Shown here one piece after another: positions 18,252 through 26,326 of a stretch of 64,000 bases of DNA. The translations under genes were made by a program, and so were the position numbers. Source of the stretch: Mucilaginibacter sp. PPCGB 2223. Lineage in GTDB: Bacteria > Bacteroidota > Bacteroidia > Sphingobacteriales > Sphingobacteriaceae. How positions within the stretch are numbered: position 1 is the stretch's first letter; each line of letters begins with the position of its first letter. A model generated the notes under the pieces. That model was not told where the DNA came from. It ran no database searches and saw nothing but the letters and a program-made list of their open reading frames with translations. Where the stretch lies: assembly GCF_001705515.1 (NCBI RefSeq), contig NZ_MDJS01000001.1, forward strand, positions 1,798,001-1,862,000, given 5' to 3'.

Positions 18252-19282
18252 GCGTGAGTTTTACCAAATAAATAATGACTCACAATCCATTCATTGCCCT
18301 CGTTATAGTTCCATAATTCGGCGCAGGCCAGGTAAAACAACCGCCAGTATACCCACCATTTCACAGCGTTTTCCTTTCCGTAGGTATGTTCAAACAAAGG
18401 CATAATTTCGGTTTTATGATCGTCCATATTTTTTAACCAGGCCTCGCTGGTACGGGCGTAATGCGTACCGTTAACGTGCCAGTGCTTTTCTACCTTCAGG
18501 TCATCATTAAAATAAAACAACAGGTCGTCGCTGGGCATAATCCCCCCGGTAAAAAAGTATTTGCTCATCCAATCGGTCTCATCTTTTACTTCGAACAAAT
18601 AAGCATACTCCTTATGCGTAAATATATGGATAAACAGCTTGCCGTCGGGTTTTAAAAACGAGGCTACCTTAGCCATCAGCAGCTGGTAGTTGCGCATATG
18701 CTCCAACATTTCTACGGATACCACGCGGTCGAACCGATCGTCGATAGCAAAAGTATTCATATCGGCGGTAATCACCTTCAGGTTTTTGATACCGCGCTGC
18801 TGTGCCTGTTCGTCAATGTACTCCTTCTGTGTACGCGAGTTGGATACCACGGTGAAGGTGCTTCCGGGATATTTGGCCGACATAAATAACGACAGGGATC
18901 CCCAGCCGCAGCCAAGCTCAAGCACATTTTGCCCGTTCTGCAGCTCCGCACGCTGGCAGGTAATCTCCAGCATATCGGCTTCCGAAGTATCCAGGTCGGT
19001 AACACCGGGTTTCCAGTACCCGCAACTGTATTTTAAATTCCTGCCCAGGCAGTACCTGTAAAATTGTGTAGGTACTTCGTAATGTTGTTCGTTAGCTTCG
19101 GCTGTATTTACAGCTATTGGCGATGCTTTCAACTGATCGATCAAAGTCATCAGGTGCGCCTGTTGTGCTTCGACATCGCCTTTATTTTCATCGGCTAAAC
19201 GCTGCCGGAGCAGTTTACGGATACCCTGCCGGAGCAAAAAATCGGGAAATTTATCCTGTTCAAGTATTCTATCGTACCACAT
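18248..19282 (-). CDS. CFA-synthase-like SAM-dependent methyltransferase
   Basis: A 344-residue methyltransferase of the CFA/mycolic-acid type. Motif I is VLELGCGWGSLSLFMSAKYP, preceded by NEQHYEVPTQFYRYCLGRNL, the family substrate-site signature. The N-terminal lipid-binding domain is shorter than that of the 413-residue paralogue at 9087. It heads the operon with the alpha/beta hydrolase and FAD oxidoreductase. It could methylate the same acyl chain at another position, but that is inference. Confidence 0.85.
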   Translation of the reverse strand: MWYDRILEQDKFPDFLLRQGIRKLLRQRLADENKGDVEAQQAHLMTLIDQLKASPIAVNTAEANEQHYEVPTQFYRYCLGRNLKYSCGYWKPGVTDLDTSEADMLEITCQRAELQNGQNVLELGCGWGSLSLFMSAKYPGSTFTVVSNSRTQKEYIDEQAQQRGIKNLKVITADMNTFAIDDRFDRVVSVEMLEHMRNYQLLMAKVASFLKPDGKLFIHIFTHKEYAYLFEVKDETDWMSKYFFTGGIMPSDDLLFYFNDDLKVEKHWHVNGTHYARTSEAWLKNMDDHKTEIMPLFEHTYGKENAVKWWVYWRLFYLACAELWNYNEGNEWIVSHYLFGKTHA

Positions 19283-19732
19283 AGGTTTAAATTAGCGTGA
19301 GGATTATACGCCTGTCATCTGATAATGTTTTTTGTAGGCTATATAACGATATTGCTGTTGCATTGGATTTGATATTTGAAGATTATTCTCAATCGGAGTT
19401 GTTTATTTGGCGTTCCCTCAGGGTCGCGCTTTCTATTGCAAGTACTCGCCACCGATGGGGTCGGCTCCGGGCTTTCCACTTCTGTCGTTAACGCAGGCTT
19501 ATTGCCATATCCGCAAAAAAACTTTCAGACACATGGGTATTTATGGGTATTTTTTGATTAGGTATCCATAATCGATTATCAAATTCACAATTATTTCGGT
19601 CTCCCGCCTATTACAATATAAGCATTTTTTTGAAGATTTCGAAATAGATATTGCCATCATCAAATTATTTGAACAGAGCCGTTTGCTCTGATGCCCTCGT
19701 ATTGAACAAACTACTACTCATCAAACGAACAT
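19283..19732. other. intergenic region without recognisable gene
   Basis: About 450 bp with no convincing reading frame. A hairpin CAGAGC/GCTCTG (19674-19690) lies just past the 3' end of the DUF1295 gene, but lacks a good U run on either strand. The stretch should contain the promoter of the minus-strand operon starting at 19282. Confidence 0.5.
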
Positions 19733-20524
19733 TTATTTCTTAAACCAAGGCACAAAAACGCTGGTACTTTTTTGATAGGCTTTGTATTTTTCACCTTTCG
19801 ATCGTACGGCCTGCTCTTCGGTTGCAGGTATGCCGGTTACTTTAAATAGCAGATACAAAATCACCAGCGGACTAACCGCTGCCCAATACCCATACGGCGA
19901 AGCCAGTGAAAAAACAAAATAAGCTACCCACATCAGCCACTCAAAAAAATAATTGGGATGACGTGAGTATTTCCACAAGCCAATATTGCAAACCTGGCCC
20001 TTGCTGGCCGGGGATTTTTTAAACTCTTTCAGTTGCCAGTCGGCAATGGCTTCGCCAATAAAACCTATTGCCCATATCCCGGCGCCAAGATATTCCAGTG
20101 CCGATATCGCTGCGTTAGTATTGGTAACGATAATAAAAAACGGGATAGCAAGAAAAACATTGGATAAGGCCTGCATCTGGAAAAACCAAAAAAATTTACG
20201 ATCGGGGTTTGGCAACCATTCCTTACGCAATTGCTGGTAACGGCCCTCCTCCTCGCGAATGTGCCCCACCACGCGCACCAGCAGGTGTGTCCCCAGCCTG
20301 AAACCGGCAATAGCTACCATACTGCATATCAACACCTTCCTTGTCGGGTTGCCATCTGCCAGGTATAAAAGCAGCAACGCAATAACCGGAAAGTTGTACG
20401 ACCAAAAGATATCGACAACACCTGCGTTCTTTATCTTATTGGCCCACACCCATACCAACGCCATTATAGCGCAGCATACCACCAGGCATATCAGCACCAG
20501 TTGCCAGATTGAATAACTATCCAT
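19733..20524 (-). CDS. DUF1295 (steroid 5-alpha-reductase-like) membrane protein
   Basis: A 263-residue polytopic membrane protein. The C-terminal SRHPNYFFEWLMWVAYFVF (around 188-206) is the NADPH-site signature shared by DUF1295, isoprenylcysteine methyltransferases and steroid reductases. DUF1295 genes regularly accompany CFA synthase and DUF1365; here the gene is separated from the next one by 450 bp. It overlaps the DUF1475-like gene upstream by 8 bp. Confidence 0.85.
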   Translation of the reverse strand: MDSYSIWQLVLICLVVCCAIMALVWVWANKIKNAGVVDIFWSYNFPVIALLLLYLADGNPTRKVLICSMVAIAGFRLGTHLLVRVVGHIREEEGRYQQLRKEWLPNPDRKFFWFFQMQALSNVFLAIPFFIIVTNTNAAISALEYLGAGIWAIGFIGEAIADWQLKEFKKSPASKGQVCNIGLWKYSRHPNYFFEWLMWVAYFVFSLASPYGYWAAVSPLVILYLLFKVTGIPATEEQAVRSKGEKYKAYQKSTSVFVPWFKK

Positions 20525-20795
20525 TTTTGTTACCGAATAATTCTTTTAACCCTTCACCGCGTTTAAGTTTAAATAATTGTATGAGTATATAGCTGCAACT
20601 GGCAATGCTGCCCAAACAAACCAACAGCACCAACCAAAGTAATTTAGCAATTAAGCTCCTCTCTTTATAGCATAGCCAGAAATAAATAACTACTACGTTG
20701 GTATAAAAGTCCCACAAAGTGGCGCGCATCCAGGGTATCGAGCCTAAAAAGTTCCAGTTGGCAAGCAGGTTACTTTGCAGACTGGTGCTGATCAC
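20517..20795 (-). CDS. DUF1475-like small membrane protein (start uncertain)
   Basis: At least 92 residues from a GTG at 20795. The core WMRATLWDFYTNVVVIYFWL resembles DUF1475. The same frame continues upstream to a TGA at 20874-20876 and encodes another convincing membrane helix (ILFSVLLIWICYVV), yet contains no ATG, GTG or TTG there. Either a rare start codon is used, or the first bases are lost or mutated. Its 3' end overlaps the DUF1295 gene by 8 bp. Confidence 0.6.
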   Translation of the reverse strand: MISTSLQSNLLANWNFLGSIPWMRATLWDFYTNVVVIYFWLCYKERSLIAKLLWLVLLVCLGSIASCSYILIQLFKLKRGEGLKELFGNKNG

Positions 20796-21145
20796 TACGT
20801 AACATATCCATATTAACAGTACGCTGAATAGTATTTTAAGTGTGGTTACTATCCTTTTAGTATTTAAGATTGATCAATGCTTCGGGCGCGCCGGGCATGT
20901 AATGATCGGATATACGTACATACTTCTGCTCCGGTTTGAAACTGAGCAATGTTTGCTGCTTTTATTCCGAAAAACACGGCATAAACGCCCTTATCCCTGG
21001 AAAATCAAACAACCAAAGCTCTTTTTATAATGCAATTTATTGGTTTATAATGGCTTAAAAGCAATTATAAAATATATTAAAAAATAGCTTGCACCCTATA
21101 GCTAATAACCCTATATTTGCACCACTTTAATCAAAACGGTTAAAC

Positions 21146-21218
21146 GATTCCGTAGCTCAGCCGGTAGAGCATAACACTTTTAATGTTGGGGTCCTGGGTT
21201 CGAGTCCCAGCGGGATCA
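21146..21218 (+). tRNA. tRNA-Lys (anticodon TTT)
   Basis: A 73-nt cloverleaf: acceptor stem GATTCCG/CGGGATC, D arm GCTC/GAGC, anticodon stem TAACA/TGTTG with loop CTTTTAA (anticodon 21179-21181), and T arm CTGGG/CCCAG with TTCGAGT. No CCA is encoded. The element integrase lies 292 bp downstream, so the 3' half of this tRNA is the probable attachment site. Confidence 0.95.
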
Positions 21219-21256
21219 CAGAGGTCTGAAAGACGACCACTGGTTTTTTAAGGTAA

Positions 21257-21282
21257 GAGGCGCTGAAAAGCGCCTCTTTTTT
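21257..21282 (+). terminator. rho-independent terminator after tRNA-Lys
   Basis: A 7-bp GC-rich stem GAGGCGC/GCGCCTC with loop tgaaaa, followed directly by six T. It lies 38 bp past the tRNA end on the same strand. Confidence 0.85.
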
Positions 21283-21385
21283 GTTTAAACGCGGTTTTTA
21301 GGTTAAAAATCGACGTTTTTCAAAACACTCCCTGCGCTTTTTTTAAAAATTTCAGTTCAAGTTAGTTTAATGTAATTCAAAGTAA

Positions 21386-21435
21386 TCGGTGACCTATTCG
21401 GTGACCTATTCTTTCTTCCGAAATTAGGTCACCGA
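21386..21435. repeat. direct and inverted repeats between attL and the integrase gene
   Basis: TCGGTGACCTATT occurs twice in tandem (21386-21398 and 21398-21410, sharing one base). The same core lies inverted as TAGGTCACCGA (21425-21435), so the second copy and the inverted copy could also form a 10-bp hairpin. Three copies of one core just inside the element end, in front of the integrase gene, are what arm-type integrase or excisionase binding sites look like. Confidence 0.65.
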
Positions 21436-21510
21436 ATTAATACTGGTGTCTTGTATCAGTTTGATTTTCAGTTTAAAAACGCATTGTAACATTTTTTAAA
21501 CAAAAATCTC

Positions 21511-22755
21511 ATGAAAGTAAATGAAGATCTGTCGATTTTATTTTGGCTAAAACGCCAAAAAAAGACTAAGGAAGGGTTAGTGCCTATTTATGTCCGTATT
21601 ACAGTTAAGGGTGGCCGTACAGAATTTTCTTCCGGCAAAAAAATACATCCAGACTATTGGGATGAAGAATCAGGGATGGCTATGAGTGGATGTCCCGAAT
21701 ATAAGCTAATCAATAGTTATATTGTAAAAACTAAAGCTGAATTAGAAAAGCATTATAATCAGATTTCTGCGGTCAACAAACGCGTTCATCCTGATATGAT
21801 CAAAGATGCTTATATGCCTAAACATAATTCCCAAAAAACATTAATGCAAGCAATCAAACTTCACAATGATGAATTTGCACAACGGGTTGAGAAGAATAAA
21901 GGTAGTAAGGGTACCTTAATTCGGTATGAGCGGTTAAAAGTTAAACTCCAAGATTATTTAAAGAAGAAATTAAAACTTGCGGATATAGCTTTAGAAGATA
22001 TTGAAATGGCTTTTGCTGTAAATTTTTACCATCATTTGGTTATGGAGAATTTGGGAGAAAATTCTTCAATGAAATACGTTAAAACCTTAAAGCAGATCAT
22101 CGACCGAGCTATTAACGAAGGCTGGACTAAGCATAATACAATTAAGGGATTTAAGTGTACCTATGTGGACCCAGACAGAGAAACTCTTGAAATGCACGAA
22201 TTAGTTGAAATGTATGAAAAGAAAATTTCTGTACAACGATTAGAGGAAGTTCGTGATGTATACGTTTTTTGTTGCTTTACAGGCTATGCTTATGAGACAG
22301 TTTATAAACTTGAACCGGCGAATATCTTTAAAGGGCTTGACGGTAGATTATGGATTACAAAGGATAGACAAAAAACAGGTGTTGAGGAAACTGTTCCCCT
22401 CATGCCAATTGCCTTGGCTATAATAGAAAAATACAAAAACCACCCTTATTGTATGAATGAAAACAAACTACTGCCCGTGAATAGTAATGTTCGATACAAT
22501 GCCTATATAAAGGAGGTGGCAACAATTTGTGGCATTAAAAAGAAGCTCACTACGCATACAGCAAGACACACATTTGCAACTACCGTTTTATTAGAAAATG
22601 ATGTACCTATAGAAACAGTAGGAAAACTATTAGGGCATAAAGATTTACGTTCAACACAGATATACGCCAAAATCACTAAAAGAAAGATTAGCAACAATAT
22701 GTTGGCACTGGAAAGCAAAATTTTTGGGGAAAAAGGATTGATAAAAGTATCATAG
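21511..22755 (+). CDS. int: tyrosine recombinase (element integrase)
   Basis: A 414-residue integrase. The N terminus (SILFWLKRQKKTKEGLVPIY) is the Arm-DBD type found in Bacteroidetes conjugative elements, followed by a SAM-like core-binding domain (around 110-215) and the catalytic domain. HTARHTFATT supplies the H-x-x-R, LLGHKD the next His, and STQIYAKI the nucleophile Tyr. It is full length. It catalyses integration and, with an excisionase not seen here, excision at the tRNA-Lys site. Its 3' end faces the CBASS operon across a strong terminator. Confidence 0.95.
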   Translation: MKVNEDLSILFWLKRQKKTKEGLVPIYVRITVKGGRTEFSSGKKIHPDYWDEESGMAMSGCPEYKLINSYIVKTKAELEKHYNQISAVNKRVHPDMIKDAYMPKHNSQKTLMQAIKLHNDEFAQRVEKNKGSKGTLIRYERLKVKLQDYLKKKLKLADIALEDIEMAFAVNFYHHLVMENLGENSSMKYVKTLKQIIDRAINEGWTKHNTIKGFKCTYVDPDRETLEMHELVEMYEKKISVQRLEEVRDVYVFCCFTGYAYETVYKLEPANIFKGLDGRLWITKDRQKTGVEETVPLMPIALAIIEKYKNHPYCMNENKLLPVNSNVRYNAYIKEVATICGIKKKLTTHTARHTFATTVLLENDVPIETVGKLLGHKDLRSTQIYAKITKRKISNNMLALESKIFGEKGLIKVS

Positions 22756-22779
22756 GGTATTTAGTATACTAATCCTCAA

Positions 22780-22812
22780 CTTAAAACTCTCAGGGATGCT
22801 GAGAGTTTTAAG
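22780..22812. terminator. bidirectional terminator between integrase and CBASS
   Basis: A perfect 14-bp inverted repeat, CTTAAAACTCTCAG (22780-22793) and CTGAGAGTTTTAAG (22799-22812), with a 5-nt loop. T-rich arms on both strands fit termination of the two convergent transcripts. Confidence 0.85.
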
Positions 22813-22840
22813 TTTAACAAACGCAAATAAGAATATCCAT

Positions 22841-23257
22841 TTAAAATGGATGCTCACCGCCACCTAACCAATCGCCTGTAATATGCCATACCTCGTAGTG
22901 ATATAACCACAGTGAAGTCCAGGGTATGATGGTCATACTAATTAGATCACTCGGCTTAAATTCACCATATATAGGGCGGTACAAACACAGGCGTTCTTCT
23001 GAGTACAAATGTTCAGGCATTTCGCCTTTAAAATTCTTTTCAATTTTAGGATTAAGCAATGTTATTTCTGGCTTATCACCTATCGGGTAAACAATTTGAA
23101 CAGTGTAGGTAATACTTCTGGAGGTTGGTTGCAAATAACCAACGGCTTTCAGTTTATAACCTGCTACACCTACCGCAAAGCCAGGCCATTGAACTCGGAT
23201 TGCCTGGGCTTGCACAGAAAGTGGCTTGGCTATTAATAAGCTATTATTGCAATACAT
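22841..23257 (-). CDS. cap2: stand-alone E2-like protein of short type II CBASS
   Basis: A 138-residue protein resembling the E2-like (ubiquitin-conjugating-enzyme fold) component of short type II CBASS, which occurs without the E1 and JAB parts. The catalytic Cys is most likely C91 in SEERLCLYRP. The ending HYEVWHITGDWLGGGEHPF, with H120, H125 and H136, is typical of the family. It should form a thioester with, and conjugate, the C terminus of the CD-NTase encoded directly upstream, raising its activity. Its start overlaps the CD-NTase stop by 1 bp, and it is the last gene of the operon. The symbol is by analogy with Cap2. Confidence 0.85.
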   Translation of the reverse strand: MYCNNSLLIAKPLSVQAQAIRVQWPGFAVGVAGYKLKAVGYLQPTSRSITYTVQIVYPIGDKPEITLLNPKIEKNFKGEMPEHLYSEERLCLYRPIYGEFKPSDLISMTIIPWTSLWLYHYEVWHITGDWLGGGEHPF

Positions 23258-24387
23258 TAGTCTCCAAAAAAAGTATTTGTCTTAACTGCTGCGCTTGCTA
23301 TTGTACCGGCTTTTACAACATTCCCTGTCTCCCGGCTAATACCCAAATTCTGGGATTTGCGATAACTTTCAAGCAAGGTGGTTTGGTCACGCTGCGCTTT
23401 AGTGAACAGATCATCGCCAAATAATCCTTTTAAAATACGGCTTTCGGTGATCACCCCATGTTGTTTTTTCAGTTCCTGCCACTCATTGTACAGGTGAAGT
23501 ACAAACGCTTTAAAGGCAGTATAATATTGCGGCTCTACATCCCACTTATCAGTAAAGTCTTCCTGTGCGTTTACAGGATTGAGGATCTTCAGTCGCGATG
23601 GCAAATAGTTTACATTATGGCGTATTTGATTTACTATATTTTCAACCGTATCAAAGATACTTTCTTCGCCATTATAATATAATCCGGCGATAGTTGTTAA
23701 AATAATACTTGATGTTTTATAGGTATCATCCTCCTGAAAGTAAATATCTCGGTAACGTTTAATTAGCTGCACCCCTCGTTGCAGCGGTTTTTTATACTTA
23801 AAGTTATCAGCGGGGATATTTTCTGCTCTCAGCGCCTTTTCCAGTAAGCTAACCTTTACGGTGTTTGCCCGGTCTATAAACCACTTTGCATAGCCACGCG
23901 GGTTGCTGCTTACCCATCTACCTAACTCATGATCAGGAACGCAAAGCCTGTTTTCATCCCAGTCAAACTCCTGTATACCAGGTAAAATGTCCATGTGGAA
24001 ATCACCGGAATAGTTTAGGCGTATACAGCGTTTCTTTAATTCCATCATTGCCTTATACGTTTCATGTTCACCCAGCCTGCGCTTCAACTCCTGGTATATG
24101 CGTTGAGGAGTATGCGAAGTGTGATTGGTTTTGATATGCAAGGCGATATCCAGGTCGAACTCATCTTTACCTATGGGTTTTACCGTGGTAAGGATACGCA
24201 CGGAACCATGTGGATATAGTTCGTACGCAAAAGGTTTAAAGAACTTTTCATCTTTCTCTATCCAGGATTTGATGGCTTCATAATGCCCTTTCATCCTATC
24301 ATAACGGCTATCGCCGAGTTGCAATGATTCCGCCATTCTATCCAGAATGTCATCTATCTGCGCTTGTCTGTTGTTTAAATATATCAT
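23257..24387 (-). CDS. CD-NTase (SMODS nucleotidyltransferase) of CBASS
   Basis: A 376-residue cGAS/DncV-like nucleotidyltransferase. The active site is visible: G61-S62 followed by EFDLDIAL with D78 and D80, and the third Asp D133 in HMDILPG. On phage infection such enzymes make cyclic oligonucleotides that activate the effector. The C-terminal tail ends NTFFGD, an exposed tail of the sort modified by the E2-like partner. It overlaps the effector gene by 4 bp and the E2 gene by 1 bp. The cyclic nucleotide made cannot be told from the sequence alone. Confidence 0.92.
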   Translation of the reverse strand: MIYLNNRQAQIDDILDRMAESLQLGDSRYDRMKGHYEAIKSWIEKDEKFFKPFAYELYPHGSVRILTTVKPIGKDEFDLDIALHIKTNHTSHTPQRIYQELKRRLGEHETYKAMMELKKRCIRLNYSGDFHMDILPGIQEFDWDENRLCVPDHELGRWVSSNPRGYAKWFIDRANTVKVSLLEKALRAENIPADNFKYKKPLQRGVQLIKRYRDIYFQEDDTYKTSSIILTTIAGLYYNGEESIFDTVENIVNQIRHNVNYLPSRLKILNPVNAQEDFTDKWDVEPQYYTAFKAFVLHLYNEWQELKKQHGVITESRILKGLFGDDLFTKAQRDQTTLLESYRKSQNLGISRETGNVVKAGTIASAAVKTNTFFGD

Positions 24388-25193
24388 TTGGGTAGAATTT
24401 TAAATGTATGTGGTAATATGGTGCGACCATCATTGGTAGCACCTTTTCGGATTTCGTCAGGGCTTGCAAAAACGATTTGTTCGTTATGGCTGATTAAATC
24501 GGCAATAGCTTTCTTTTGAGCATCAGTTTCCGGGCGTAACTCATAGATCTCGGCATAGCGAAGTTCATCAATAGGATAAACTGGCGATTTTAAAACACCT
24601 TCGGTGTGTTTGCAGATGAACACGTACTTCACATGTTTAAAAATATCTTCCTGCAACAAGCCCGGCTCAACCAGTTCCTCGTAAAACTCTCGCCATGGGT
24701 CCATTTCCCGATTTTTGCGGCTTTCAAACCATTTTAGAAAATCAATGAGGTTCTTACGCTTTTTAAGCCGTATCCGCAGATCGTGATCTGTTTTTTCATC
24801 ACGCGGCACGTGGTCACAGGGTTCAATCCCCAGCTTATCAAATAGCTCACGGTTCTCTTCTTTAAAATATTTGAATGCGCCGCCAATCGGTTGGTAGCCC
24901 ACCCGGTCATTTTTATGCCGCTTAATCAATACATACCTACCGTTCACTTCTATGCGAAACAAATAGGCCACAGTAACACGTACCGGCTGATTGGGATTAA
25001 ATATTTTTGTCTTTAGTAGATTCCAGTGCTTTTTATTCTCCACCAAAAACACGATCAGATCAATGGCCCCGCCTAAAACAAAACCCAAAGCGATCTTAAA
25101 AATGGTAGACTTCACATCTGCCGCTTTAATAAAAATGCAGGCTATAAAACCCGCGATACCTATAATAAAACTGATCTTCCCTTTTAAATTCAT
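24384..25193 (-). CDS. TM-NUDIX CBASS effector (Cap16-like)
   Basis: 269 residues: two membrane helices (around 7-24 and 31-50) followed by a SMODS-associated NUDIX domain (from around 73; VGYQPIGGAFKYF and the Nudix-box remnant REFYEELVEPG). Proteins of this layout (Cap16, TM-NUDIX) are inner-membrane effectors of CBASS. The NUDIX-like part is thought to sense the cyclic nucleotide, and the helices to disrupt the membrane. A strong ribosome site (AAAGGAG) lies 6 bp before the ATG. It is the first gene of the CBASS operon and is divergent from a sigma-like gene. Confidence 0.85.
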   Translation of the reverse strand: MNLKGKISFIIGIAGFIACIFIKAADVKSTIFKIALGFVLGGAIDLIVFLVENKKHWNLLKTKIFNPNQPVRVTVAYLFRIEVNGRYVLIKRHKNDRVGYQPIGGAFKYFKEENRELFDKLGIEPCDHVPRDEKTDHDLRIRLKKRKNLIDFLKWFESRKNREMDPWREFYEELVEPGLLQEDIFKHVKYVFICKHTEGVLKSPVYPIDELRYAEIYELRPETDAQKKAIADLISHNEQIVFASPDEIRKGATNDGRTILPHTFKILPK

Positions 25194-25243
25194 ATACTCC
25201 TTTCTTTTTTATAACTTCCCCTGTTTTTTGGTTCCGGCTTATT

Positions 25244-25318
25244 AACCCTCCCTGGTATATATATAACCGGATGCTTAAAAAAGTTCCCCACTGGGGGAAA
25301 ATGAAACTAAGCCGGTTA
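25244..25318. promoter_or_regulatory. divergent control region between CBASS and the sigma/protease operon
   Basis: Between the two divergent starts (25193 and 25327) lie nested palindromes: TTCCCC-actg-GGGGAA (25284-25299), flanked by TAACCGG (25264-25270) and CCGGTTA (25312-25318). The word TAAGCCGG occurs once facing each operon (minus strand at 25244-25251, plus strand at 25308-25315). No TAnnTTTG element is evident for the CBASS operon, which leaves room for an alternative sigma factor. Function is inferred from position and symmetry. Confidence 0.55.
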
Positions 25319-25326
25319 TTATCACT

Positions 25327-25914
25327 ATGATTATAGGTCCCCACTATAGCAATAATCAAAGACGATTTTCAACGTTAAAAGAAAACGATTGGAAAGTTGT
25401 ACTCCGAAAATGCACAAAACACGTACGTATAAGATTAAAACAAAGGACTTTGAGCGGCGCTCATAGTTCCGGAAATTTAGGCACCAATCCCGTTGATCAT
25501 TACCTTGAGATTGCCTACACTAAACTGCTGGGTGGTGAATGGGAATGGAAAGAAAAGTTTACGTTGTTAGAACAGATGATCCGTTTGATCGATCATGAAA
25601 TAAGTGCCGAAGTTGAAAAATATAAAACACCTAAATCAAAAGCGTTGCGTATCGAATACACCGATATCACTGATGAATTTTATGTACCAGACGATTCTGA
25701 GGTAACGGTAGATGAAGAAAATACGTTTAAGGAGCAATGTGAAGCTTTAAAGAGCGCAGCCTCCGGAGATACCGAATTAGAAATGATATATGAAGCGATC
25801 TGTGAAGGGATGAAACGAGCTGATATTGCCGAACTGCTGGGTAAATCACCCAAGCAGTTTGATAAACTGAAAGAGAAATTGGTTAACAAGGTAAAAAAAT
25901 CACAACAATCCTGA
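25327..25914 (+). CDS. sigma-70-like factor / HTH regulator next to CBASS
   Basis: A 195-residue protein. The N-terminal half (DHYLEIAYTKLLGGEWEW, LLEQMIRLIDHEISAEVEKY) resembles sigma region 2 of the divergent sigma-like factors found in Bacteroidota defence loci. The C terminus (MIYEAICEGMKRADIAELLG followed by SPKQFDKLKEKLV) is a region-4-like helix-turn-helix. It could direct transcription of the divergent CBASS operon. It is first in a three-gene operon, with the next gene 4 bp downstream and a protease gene overlapping that one. The assignment rests on helix pattern and context, not on a clear sigma signature. Confidence 0.6.
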   Translation: MIIGPHYSNNQRRFSTLKENDWKVVLRKCTKHVRIRLKQRTLSGAHSSGNLGTNPVDHYLEIAYTKLLGGEWEWKEKFTLLEQMIRLIDHEISAEVEKYKTPKSKALRIEYTDITDEFYVPDDSEVTVDEENTFKEQCEALKSAASGDTELEMIYEAICEGMKRADIAELLGKSPKQFDKLKEKLVNKVKKSQQS

Positions 25915-25918
25915 AGCT

Positions 25919-26326
25919 ATGCCGACCAATAAGCAAATTTTAAACAACCTATATGGGTTAATGCTGGAGATCAACTACCAGCAAGACGATCAGGATGTGT
26001 TAGCGGAATTAGAAGCTAAACCAGATTCGGTGGTTAACAATCACCTGTTAAAGATCAAACAATTAACAACTAAATTAAAAGCTGAAGCAAACCGTCAGCG
26101 TTACGCAGATGCCGTAAGCCAACTTCAACTTTTAAAACAAAAAGGCATTGAGGAATTTAAAAAACTTTTCAGTCCAGTCGATCAGACAAGGTTAGTGCCG
26201 ATGTTTAATAGGTTTACCGAACTTTCTCAAAAGGACGAACAGGAGATTTTAGAAGATCAGGAAATGCTCCAGTTCATGGAAATACTTAAAGACCGCGCAA
26301 ACGAGGCTGATAGCAATAATGGTTAA
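25919..26326 (+). CDS. small acidic helical protein, possible anti-sigma or protease substrate
   Basis: A 135-residue, all-helical, charged protein without cysteines or membrane segments. I do not recognise a family. It sits between the sigma-like gene (4 bp upstream) and the ImmA/IrrE protease gene (8-bp overlap downstream). In such a layout the middle protein would be a partner or inhibitor of the sigma-like factor that the protease removes. That is inference only. Confidence 0.55.
   Translation: MPTNKQILNNLYGLMLEINYQQDDQDVLAELEAKPDSVVNNHLLKIKQLTTKLKAEANRQRYADAVSQLQLLKQKGIEEFKKLFSPVDQTRLVPMFNRFTELSQKDEQEILEDQEMLQFMEILKDRANEADSNNG

Noticed and set aside
19674..19690. Terminator for the DUF1295 gene
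   Set aside because: A short 6-bp stem without a convincing T run; kept only as a remark in the intergenic entry.
20842..21030. Plus-strand 62-codon frame upstream of tRNA-Lys
   Set aside because: No ribosome site or family; partly antisense to the upstream extension of the DUF1475-like frame.
21386..21435. CRISPR-like repeat
   Set aside because: Only three short copies, one inverted, with no spacers of regular length and no cas genes.
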